Below the pieces are notes generated by a model that worked only from the letters and a program-made list of their open reading frames with translations, was not told the DNA's origin and searched no databases. A DNA stretch of 53,807 nucleotides from Myxococcales bacterium (GTDB lineage: Bacteria; Myxococcota_A; Polyangia; GCA-2747355). Made by a program: the position numbers and the translations under genes. This document shows positions 27,270 through 34,522 of the stretch, in pieces (position 1 is the first letter of the stretch; every line of letters starts with the position of its first letter). The DNA lies in contig JAGQIK010000133.1 in assembly GCA_020431405.1 (NCBI GenBank), positions 1 through 53,807 of the forward strand, written 5' to 3'.

Positions 27270-28529
27270 ATGACAGAGCAGACGTCGCCACAGCGAAGAG
27301 GCGAGGCACTGGGCGGGCTGGTTGCCTTGGCGGCGGTGGTGCTGCTGGTCGTCGGCGCGGTGACGGCGCTCGACTCGTGCAAGAAGGACGACACGCAGAC
27401 CGACGCGGCGGACGCTGGCAACCTCGACGTGCCGTTCGGCGGCTGCGGAGACGCCGACCCCAACGAGTTCGCCGTGCAGGCGCCGCACGACCCGTCGGTG
27501 GTCGATGACGCCGGCACGCGCGCCAACTACTTCGCCGTGTGGGGCGCCAGCGAGAACGCGATCTGGGCGGTGGGCTCGCATGGTCGCATCGTCTTCTGGG
27601 ACGGCACGACGTGGACGCAGCAGCAGACGCCGACCGACGTGCAGCTGACCAGCGTCTGGGGCGTCAGCGACGAAGAGGTCTGGGCCGTCGGCTTTGACGG
27701 CACGGTGCTGCGCTACAGCGGTGGGCAGTGGCTCGCCGATCAGATGCCGCCCGACGAGCGGTTCTTCGAAAACGATGCCGGGCCGCCGCCGGCGCCCGAC
27801 GTCGGCACCACCGTGACCGAGGCCGGCCCGCGCGACGCGATCGTCACCTCGCCGCGGCGCAACCTGTGGGGCGTGTTCGCGGCCGGCAAGGCCGGCACCG
27901 CTGGCAAAGACGTCACCGACGCGGTCTACGTGGCTGGTGATCGCGGCACCGTGCTGCACTGGCAGAACAACGTCTGGACGCGCATCGACAGCGGCGTCGA
28001 AGAGAAGCTGACCGGCATCTGGGGCACTAGCGCCACCAACGTCTACATCGTGGGCGACTTCGGCACCGTGCTCAAAGGCGGCCTCGCCGGCTTCACCGAA
28101 GAGCAGACCAACACCGACAAGCCGCTGCGCGGCGTGTGGGGACGCGGCGATGACGATGTCTACGCCGTCGGCCTCGCCGGCACCATCGTGCATCGCAATG
28201 GCGGCACGTGGACGGACCTGCCCAACGCGCCCAAGCAGTTCTTCCGCGGCGTGTGGGGCCGGCCGGGTGGATCCAACCCGGTCTACGTGGTCGGTTGGGA
28301 CGGCGTGATCCTCAAGGTCAGCGGCGGCCCCGGCTTCGCCAACGGCGCCACCTTCAGCCCCTTCTTCTGCACCACGCAGCAGCGTCTGGAGGGGATCTGG
28401 GGCCTGATGATCGAGGTGCCCGCGCCGGCGCCCGATGGCGGCGTGCTGCCAGGGCAGGATCTCGGGACGGTGATGGTGCCGCGCACGTGGGCGGTGGGCG
28501 TCAACGGGACGATCGTCACCGGCCCGTAG
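27270..28529 (+). CDS. Membrane-anchored beta-propeller protein (WGV/VxAVG repeats)
   Basis: A 419-aa protein with an N-terminal hydrophobic segment (about 15-33) ending TALDSCKKDD, possibly an atypical lipobox. Repeats of about 40-50 residues follow, each with a pattern like SVWGVSDEEVWAVGFDGTVLRYSGGQW or GIWGTSATNVYIVGDFGTVL. This predicts a propeller of six or seven blades of the HCF136/BNR-like sort. GGAG lies just ahead of the ATG. It is 15 nt behind the kinase gene and probably co-expressed, so it may be a sensor or ligand-binding partner of the kinase's outer domain. The same repeat type fills the lipoprotein at 34519. Confidence 0.8.
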   Translation: MTEQTSPQRRGEALGGLVALAAVVLLVVGAVTALDSCKKDDTQTDAADAGNLDVPFGGCGDADPNEFAVQAPHDPSVVDDAGTRANYFAVWGASENAIWAVGSHGRIVFWDGTTWTQQQTPTDVQLTSVWGVSDEEVWAVGFDGTVLRYSGGQWLADQMPPDERFFENDAGPPPAPDVGTTVTEAGPRDAIVTSPRRNLWGVFAAGKAGTAGKDVTDAVYVAGDRGTVLHWQNNVWTRIDSGVEEKLTGIWGTSATNVYIVGDFGTVLKGGLAGFTEEQTNTDKPLRGVWGRGDDDVYAVGLAGTIVHRNGGTWTDLPNAPKQFFRGVWGRPGGSNPVYVVGWDGVILKVSGGPGFANGATFSPFFCTTQQRLEGIWGLMIEVPAPAPDGGVLPGQDLGTVMVPRTWAVGVNGTIVTGP

Positions 28530-28538
28530 CTGCTGAAT

Positions 28539-29987
28539 TCACCCCACCGCTAGCCGCAGCCCGCTCCCGCCCGAGAACACGCCTTCGACGTCGCAGAACG
28601 TCTCTTTGACGCGGATGAACTCGCGCTCGCAGGCGAGGAAGCTGGCGACCACGTCGGGATCGAAGTGGCTGCCGCAGGACTCGAGGATGCGGTCGCGCGC
28701 GGTCTCGTGCGAGAGGGCGTCCTTGTAGACGCGCTTGGAGGTGATCGCGTCGTAGGCGTCGGCGAGCGCGACGATGCGCGCGGCGATGTCGATCTCTTCG
28801 CCGCCGATGCCGTTGGGGTAGCCGCTGCCGTCGAACTTCTCGTGGTGCTCGAGCGCGATGGTGCGCGCCAGCGCGAGCCACGAGCGGTGCGCTAGCGTGT
28901 CGCCCGTCGCCGAGAGCACCTCCGCGCCGATCAGCGTGTGCGTCTGCATCACCTCGCGCTCGGCGTCGGTGAGGCGTCCCGGCTTGAGCAGCACGGCGTC
29001 AGGGATGCCGACCTTGCCGATGTCGTGCAGCGGGCTGGAGAAGTAGATCGCCTCGACGTACTTGTCGTCGAACTGATCGCGGTAGCGCGTGGTGGCGAGG
29101 TGCCGCGCGATGATCTGGCTATAGCGGCGCATGCGCTCGAGATGCGCGCCGGTCTCGGGGTCGCGGTACTCGGCGAGCTTGGCCAGCGCGTAGATCACCT
29201 CGTACTGGGCGGCGCGCGCCGAGTTCTGCAGGTGGTAGCGCTCGGTGACGTCGCGTTCGCTGGCGGCGTACGCGTACGTCTTGCCGTCGTTGGAGGTGAT
29301 CGCCGAGATCGAGAGCAGATTCTGTCGTCCGTCGTGCTCGGTCTCGTCGACGAAGCGCCCTTCGCGCTCGATGGTCTCGCGGATCTCGGCCCAGCGACCA
29401 CGCTGCAGCGGGTCGGTGAGCACGTGGGGCCGGTTGCGCAGCGCGTCGGCGCCGCTGTCGCCGTAGAGCTGGTCGAAGATCGCGTTGGCCTCGACGATAT
29501 AACCTTCGAGATCGGCGACCATCATCACGTCGGCGTTGCAGGTGAAAAGCTCGCGATAGCCTTGCAGGTCGAGCTCGAGCTTGCGCGAGCGTTGGTTGGT
29601 CTCGCGCGCGCGACGCGCCTCGGCGATGCCCTCGCGCAGCGCCTGCTTGAGCTTGCGCGGGTGGCAGGGTTTGTTGAGGAAGCGGAAGATCCCGCCGCGA
29701 CGGATGGTCGCCTCGACGATCTCGACGTCGGTGTAAGCCGTAACGAGCATACGCACCGTCTCGGGCCAGCGCGCTCGCACGACCTCGAGGAAGGCGTCGC
29801 CGTTCATGCGCGGCATGCGGTAGTCGGCGACGACGACGTCGACCGGCTCCTGTTCGAGCATCTCGAGCGCGAGGCTCGGCGAATGGGCCAGCCTCAGGTC
29901 ACCGACATCCTTGAGCGTCCGCTCGTAGGTCGAGAGGATCAAGGGTTCGTCGTCGACGATCAGGATGCGTGCGTTTTGCTGCGACAT
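28539..29987 (-). CDS. Response regulator with PAS and HD-GYP domains (cyclic-di-GMP phosphodiesterase)
   Basis: A 482-aa cytoplasmic protein. A receiver domain (about 5-125) has the phospho-acceptor D55 in VVVADYRMPRMNG and the acidic pair VDDEP. A PAS domain follows (about 140-255), then an HD-GYP domain with HDIGKVGIPD (H321-D322) and HHEKFDGSGYPNGI. This is the RpfG-like architecture that degrades cyclic-di-GMP. GGAGAG precedes the ATG. No histidine kinase is adjacent, so its partner is elsewhere. The gene converges on the propeller gene with 9 nt between stops. With the GGDEF protein at 47396 it gives this locus both cyclic-di-GMP activities. Confidence 0.93.
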   Translation of the reverse strand: MSQQNARILIVDDEPLILSTYERTLKDVGDLRLAHSPSLALEMLEQEPVDVVVADYRMPRMNGDAFLEVVRARWPETVRMLVTAYTDVEIVEATIRRGGIFRFLNKPCHPRKLKQALREGIAEARRARETNQRSRKLELDLQGYRELFTCNADVMMVADLEGYIVEANAIFDQLYGDSGADALRNRPHVLTDPLQRGRWAEIRETIEREGRFVDETEHDGRQNLLSISAITSNDGKTYAYAASERDVTERYHLQNSARAAQYEVIYALAKLAEYRDPETGAHLERMRRYSQIIARHLATTRYRDQFDDKYVEAIYFSSPLHDIGKVGIPDAVLLKPGRLTDAEREVMQTHTLIGAEVLSATGDTLAHRSWLALARTIALEHHEKFDGSGYPNGIGGEEIDIAARIVALADAYDAITSKRVYKDALSHETARDRILESCGSHFDPDVVASFLACEREFIRVKETFCDVEGVFSGGSGLRLAVG

Positions 29988-30093
29988 GTCGCCTGCTCTC
30001 CGACCTCGCGGGACTGCACGACGCAGACCCGCCTGGGGTTCACCCCTGGTAATCGGAGGTCTTGGCGAGATCCTTAGAGGTTGGTTGCGCCGA

Positions 30094-30118
30094 ATGCAGC
30101 CTTCGACGTAAGCTGCAT
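30094..30118. promoter_or_regulatory. Inverted repeat upstream of the Cys-rich lipoprotein gene
   Basis: ATGCAGC and GCTGCAT form a perfect 7-bp inverted repeat with 11 nt between, ending 15 nt before the ATG of the next gene. It may be an operator or a leader hairpin. A ribosome-binding site AGGGAG follows it. Confidence 0.4.
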
Positions 30119-30133
30119 GTCAGGGAGTAGCTT

Positions 30134-30466
30134 ATGTCTCGCTTTTTCAGGGTCGCGGCGATCGCCTTGCTCGCCGTAACGATCGTGGTCGGTGCCTCCT
30201 GCGGCGACAGCAAGCCGGCGCAGCAGGACACGGGTGTCAAGGACGTCAACGCGCAGGACGTCCCACAGACCAGCGACATCACGATCGATCAGCCCCAGGG
30301 CAACGACGTCTGGCCTGACGTCAACGCCGATATCTGGCCGCAGAACGAGGGCGGATATGGCGGTGGCGCGCCGTTTGGCTGCCTCAACGACACGGACTGC
30401 TTCGGTCAGAAGTGCTGCCCGACACCATGGGGTGTTCGCATGTGCGCCGCGTCCTGCGGCTCGTAA
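30134..30466 (+). CDS. Small cysteine-rich lipoprotein
   Basis: A 110-aa protein with signal peptide and lipobox VGASC (Cys 23). The mature chain is Asp/Gln/Asn-rich with repeated short motifs (QDV, NDVWPDVNADIW). It ends in a compact module with six cysteines (CLNDTDCFGQKCCPTPWG followed by MCAASC) that resembles small disulfide-knot domains. AGGGAG lies ahead of the ATG and the gene stands alone. Such lipoproteins are common on myxobacterial surfaces; I cannot give a function. Confidence 0.7.
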   Translation: MSRFFRVAAIALLAVTIVVGASCGDSKPAQQDTGVKDVNAQDVPQTSDITIDQPQGNDVWPDVNADIWPQNEGGYGGGAPFGCLNDTDCFGQKCCPTPWGVRMCAASCGS

Positions 30467-30492
30467 CCCTCGGGGCGCTGTAGCGCTTCTCT

Positions 30493-30559
30493 CGCGCACG
30501 CAGTGCGCGGTATCTTCCATCCCTCCACACTATGCTGGCCGCGGAGCAGTCGTCCGCGG
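30493..30559 (+). other. Two hairpins between the Cys-rich lipoprotein and the transglutaminase gene
   Basis: CGCGCAC/GTGCGCG with a 3-nt loop (30493-30509) and CCGCGGA/TCCGCGG with a 7-nt loop (30539-30559). Neither is followed by a T run. They may be a Rho-dependent or weak terminator, or leader structure for the next gene. Confidence 0.35.
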
Positions 30560-30592
30560 ACGTTTGATCACCTCACGCTGGACGAGGGATAC

Positions 30593-33500
30593 GTGCATCG
30601 ATCTCGCGCGCGTGCTCGCGCCATCTCCCGCAGTCTGATAGTCGTCACGCTCCTGGCGCTCGCCGCCGGCTGTACACCCCCGCGCTACCTCGTGCTGGGC
30701 ACGCCCTTGTCGCCAAAGGTCGCGGCCATCGTCGGCGCGGCACACGCCAAGCTCTATGACGCCGGTCAGCCCGCGCGCGCCGCAGAGCTCGCCCGCGAGG
30801 CGCTGCGCATCGACGCGCACGCCGCGGGCGCGCACGAGGTGCTCGCGCAGGTCGCCGAGCTTTCGGACGATGTTGGCGCGGCGTTCGAGCACTGGCTCGC
30901 CGCGATCGCCGACGGTCGCAGCCAGGCGGTGGGCCTCTATCTGAGCCGCATCGGTCACCATCGCCTGCTGCGGCGCACGCAGCGCCAGCGGCTCGCCGCG
31001 CTGCTCGTCGACATCGCCGCACGGCACCGCTCTTACCACGCGCGCGATGTGGCGCAGCGCTACCTGGTGCCGCTGTTGGTCTCCCTGGGCGACGTCGAGA
31101 GCGCGCGCGACGTGATCCGGCAGCTCGGGCTGGTGCGGCGCTTTCGGGCTATCGCGGGCTTCGACAACCTGCAGGACAAAGGCTACGACACACCCTACGC
31201 GCCAGAGACCGAGGTCAAGCTCGACCGCAAGTACCCGGGCCAGCGCGGCATGGTTTCGTGGCGCCGCGTCGAGCACGTCGGACCGCTGGCGTCGCTGCGC
31301 CTGCGCGACTACTTCTATCCCTTCCACTCCAATGTGGCCTACCTGCTGAGCTACCTGCGCAGCGCCGGCGAGCAGAAGCTGATGCTGCACATCACCACCA
31401 GCTCGCCGATCAAGATCTGGGTCAACGATCGCAGCGTGCTCGCCACGCGGCGCATCAAGCACGCCAACGTGCGGCAGCTCGCCGTGCCCGTCACGCTGGC
31501 GCGCGGCTACAACAAGCTGCTCGTCAAGTCCTGCCAGGACAAGGGGGCGTGGAGCGTCTCGATGGCGCTGCGCATGCCCGACGGGCGACCGGCGACGGTG
31601 GCGGTCAGCGACACGCCGCAGCCCTACGAGCGCGACCGTCGTCCGCCCGCCCGTTTTCGCGCCGGCTCGGCGCTGCCTCCGGCGCTGGCGGCGCTCAAGC
31701 GCGGCGCGCGACGCTCGTACTGGATCGCCGTGGCGCTCGGCGCCGCTGGGCTGCGCCAGATCGCGGGGCGACACCTCGCGCGGCACCTCGTGCGGCACCG
31801 GCGCGATGTGATGGCGCTGCTCTACGCGGCGCGCGTGGCGCGCTCGCAGGGCGAGCTGCAGCGCGCGACGCAGCTGACCGACGTTGGCCGGCGTATGCCC
31901 AAGCCCTACCGGCTCGCCTTCGAGCTGGAGCGCATCCGGCTGTATCGCCAGCGTGGGCAGCTCGACCGCGCCTTCGACGTGGTGGCCAAAGAGTTCTCGG
32001 CGCCGAACGGCGGCGGCGGCGGCAAGGGCAAGACGCGCATCGCGCTTTCGCCCGGCCAGCGCGCCGTGTTCGTCGAGCTCGACGCCCTCTACCACGCCAA
32101 GGGCTGGGCGCTCGACCGCTGCCGCGTGTCGCAGGCGCTTCACCGCGTGCTGCCCGACGCGATCTTCCCCATCGATACGCTCGCCTCGTGCAACTTCGAG
32201 CTCGGGCGTGTGCGGCGCGCCATGGGGTGGCTGCGGCGAGGCGTGCGCCTGGCGCCGGCCTCGCAGTCTCTGCGGCGCCGGCTGGCGCAGGCGCTGGCGC
32301 GCGTGGGGCGCTGTCGCGCGGGGCTCTCGGTGGTGCGCGACGTCGTTCGCGACTGGCCGACGCGGGTTTACCACCAGATGGCGCTTGGCCACTTCTATCG
32401 GCGCTGCGGCAACAGCGACAAGGCGCTGGTGACCTACATGCGCGTGGCGGCGCAGGCGCCTGCGTGGGATCGCCCCTACCAGGCGATGGGGCTGGCGCAT
32501 TTCGAGCAAGGCAAGATCACCAAGGCGGTGGCGGCCTGGCGCGAGGCGCTCGAGCGCAACCCTGACGACTCGCGGCTGTGGGATCGTGTCTCGCATCTCG
32601 AGCCGCTGCATGACCCGGTGCTCGACAAGCAGCGGCCCAGCGAGAGCGACATCGCCGCCGTGATCGCGGCGGGCCGCAGCGTGCGCCCGGTGGAGGGCGC
32701 GTCGATCGTGTGGCTGCTCGATCACGAGGTCTCGCGCCTGATGCCGGACGGCACGCTCAAGCGCGTGGTCACCATCGTCCGGCGCGCCGTCGATCGCGCC
32801 GGGCGCGACGCGCTCGGGCAAGCCAAGCTGCCGCGCTCGGGCCTCGTCAAGGTGATCGAGGCCTACAGCATCGACAGCCGCGGGCGGCGCCGCGAGGTGA
32901 CGTCGATGCACGGGCGTCGCGTGCGCTATCCGACGCTCAGCGAGGGCGCCATCGTCGTCCTGCAGTACCGTCATATCCGCAACCCGAGCGGCTACCTGCG
33001 CCATCACCTGGCCACGAGCTGGTACTTCCAGCACCCGCTGGGGCAGGTCGTTCGCGCGCAGTGGAAGCTCGCGCTGCCCGCCGACCGAAAGCTGCGCATC
33101 GCCAAGCAGGGCCGCTCGATCAGCCACAGCAAGACGCGCATGGGCAACGTCGTGATCCACACCTTCACCTCCACCAACGTGCCGCCGCTGCGTCCGGAGC
33201 GCAGCTCGCTGCCGACGGCGGATCTACTGCGCGCGGTGACGGTGAGCACGGTGCCGTCGTGGAACTACTTCTCGTCGTGGGGACGCAGCCTCACCGAGGA
33301 CGTCTTCGAGCTCGATCCGGAGCTCGAGCGTGCGCTCGTGCGGCTGACGCGCGGCGCCAAGACCGTGCCCGACAAAGTGCGTCGCGTTTACCACTACGCC
33401 GTGCGCGCAATCCGCTACCAGCAGGACTACGAGACGTTTATCGCCGGCGTGAAGCCGCATCCCGCCACCGTCGTGTTGGCGCGCGGCTACGGCGACTGCA

Positions 33501-34522
33501 AAGACAAGTCGGTGCTGATCATCGCGATGCTGCGCAAGCTCGGCATCAAGGCGCACCTGGCGCTGGTGCGCACGCGGCGCGTGGGGCGCGTCAAGCCGGA
33601 GGTCCCGTCGCAGCAGTTCAACCACGCGGTGGCCTATCTGCCGCCGCAGCCGGGCATTCCCAAGGGGCGCTTTCTCGACGCCACCGCCGAGACGCTCGAT
33701 CTCGACACGCTGCGACACGACACCCAAGGCACGCTGTCGCTGGTGCTCTTTCCGCACGGCCACAAGCTGGTGCCGATCCCCTACCAGTCGCCCGAGCACA
33801 ATCGCATGGACGTCAACGTACATCTCACCCTCGACGCCGACGGCAGCGCGCAGGCGCGCACGCGGCTCGAGATGACGGGCCATCGCGCGGGCGCGCTGCG
33901 CAAGCCGCTGCAGAATCGACAGCAGTTGCGGCAGTACGGCCAGCTGATCGTGGCCTCGCTGTATCCCGACACGACGCTGAGCACCGTGCACGTCAAGGGC
34001 GAGCGCACGGTGCTCAAGCCGCTGCTGATCGCGCTCGACGCCAAGACCGTCGGCGCAGCGCGCAAGGAAGAGGGCGCGCTGCGGCTGCGGCTGCCGCGTA
34101 TCGTCGGCGCCATGCCGATGGGCAGCGCGCCGTGGAGCGAGCGCCGCCACCCGCTGTTCTTCGGTCCGCCCACGCTGGTGCGCAGCAAGCTCGAGCTCGT
34201 GCTGCCCGAGGGCCTTCGCGTGCAGAGCCGGCCCAAGGATATCGATCTGTCGGGGCCGTGCTTCGTCGTGCACGGGCGCTGGAAGCTCGACGAGGCCAAG
34301 CGCACGTTGACGTACCGCCAGGAGACCACGCGCAGCTGCCCAGTGCTGCCGGCGTCGCGCTATCCGGCGTTTCGCAAGGCGGTCAAGACGCTCAAGCGGG
34401 CGCTGGAGGAGGAGGTCGTGCTCAGCGCGGGCAAGCAGAAGGGCAAGAAGTCGCGCAAGGGCAAGAAGGGCAAGAAGGGCAAGAAGGGCAAGAAGTCACG
34501 CAAGAAGAAGCGTGGGGCGTGA
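30593..34522 (+). CDS. Lipoprotein with TPR, DUF3857-like and transglutaminase-like domains
   Basis: A 1,309-aa lipoprotein. I chose GTG 30593 because GAGGG lies 4 nt ahead of it and it yields a clean signal with lipobox LAAGC (Cys 27); a GTG at 30503 would add 30 unsuitable residues. TPR-like repeats fill about 60-640 around a beta-rich insert (about 200-360). A DUF3857-type domain follows (about 680-900), then a transglutaminase-like core with Cys 969 (GDCKDKS), His 1011 (FNHAVAYLP) and Asp 1029 (FLDATAETLD), so the catalytic triad is complete. The C-terminus is a Lys/Gly/Arg tail. It may cleave or cross-link peptide bonds in the envelope. The stop overlaps the next start (GTGA). Confidence 0.85.
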   Translation: MHRSRARARAISRSLIVVTLLALAAGCTPPRYLVLGTPLSPKVAAIVGAAHAKLYDAGQPARAAELAREALRIDAHAAGAHEVLAQVAELSDDVGAAFEHWLAAIADGRSQAVGLYLSRIGHHRLLRRTQRQRLAALLVDIAARHRSYHARDVAQRYLVPLLVSLGDVESARDVIRQLGLVRRFRAIAGFDNLQDKGYDTPYAPETEVKLDRKYPGQRGMVSWRRVEHVGPLASLRLRDYFYPFHSNVAYLLSYLRSAGEQKLMLHITTSSPIKIWVNDRSVLATRRIKHANVRQLAVPVTLARGYNKLLVKSCQDKGAWSVSMALRMPDGRPATVAVSDTPQPYERDRRPPARFRAGSALPPALAALKRGARRSYWIAVALGAAGLRQIAGRHLARHLVRHRRDVMALLYAARVARSQGELQRATQLTDVGRRMPKPYRLAFELERIRLYRQRGQLDRAFDVVAKEFSAPNGGGGGKGKTRIALSPGQRAVFVELDALYHAKGWALDRCRVSQALHRVLPDAIFPIDTLASCNFELGRVRRAMGWLRRGVRLAPASQSLRRRLAQALARVGRCRAGLSVVRDVVRDWPTRVYHQMALGHFYRRCGNSDKALVTYMRVAAQAPAWDRPYQAMGLAHFEQGKITKAVAAWREALERNPDDSRLWDRVSHLEPLHDPVLDKQRPSESDIAAVIAAGRSVRPVEGASIVWLLDHEVSRLMPDGTLKRVVTIVRRAVDRAGRDALGQAKLPRSGLVKVIEAYSIDSRGRRREVTSMHGRRVRYPTLSEGAIVVLQYRHIRNPSGYLRHHLATSWYFQHPLGQVVRAQWKLALPADRKLRIAKQGRSISHSKTRMGNVVIHTFTSTNVPPLRPERSSLPTADLLRAVTVSTVPSWNYFSSWGRSLTEDVFELDPELERALVRLTRGAKTVPDKVRRVYHYAVRAIRYQQDYETFIAGVKPHPATVVLARGYGDCKDKSVLIIAMLRKLGIKAHLALVRTRRVGRVKPEVPSQQFNHAVAYLPPQPGIPKGRFLDATAETLDLDTLRHDTQGTLSLVLFPHGHKLVPIPYQSPEHNRMDVNVHLTLDADGSAQARTRLEMTGHRAGALRKPLQNRQQLRQYGQLIVASLYPDTTLSTVHVKGERTVLKPLLIALDAKTVGAARKEEGALRLRLPRIVGAMPMGSAPWSERRHPLFFGPPTLVRSKLELVLPEGLRVQSRPKDIDLSGPCFVVHGRWKLDEAKRTLTYRQETTRSCPVLPASRYPAFRKAVKTLKRALEEEVVLSAGKQKGKKSRKGKKGKKGKKGKKSRKKKRGA
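34439..34510 (+). repeat. AAGGGCAAG-type tandem repeat encoding a lysine-rich tail
   Basis: About eight imperfect copies of a 9-nt unit (AAGGGCAAG, with CGC variants) at the 3' end of the transglutaminase gene. It encodes Lys-Gly-Lys steps. Being a multiple of three, copy changes would alter tail length without frameshift. Confidence 0.8.

Noticed and set aside
32710-34518. 5' extension of the second propeller lipoprotein
   Set aside because: It is a shadow frame of the transglutaminase gene; the lipoprotein signal begins at 34519.
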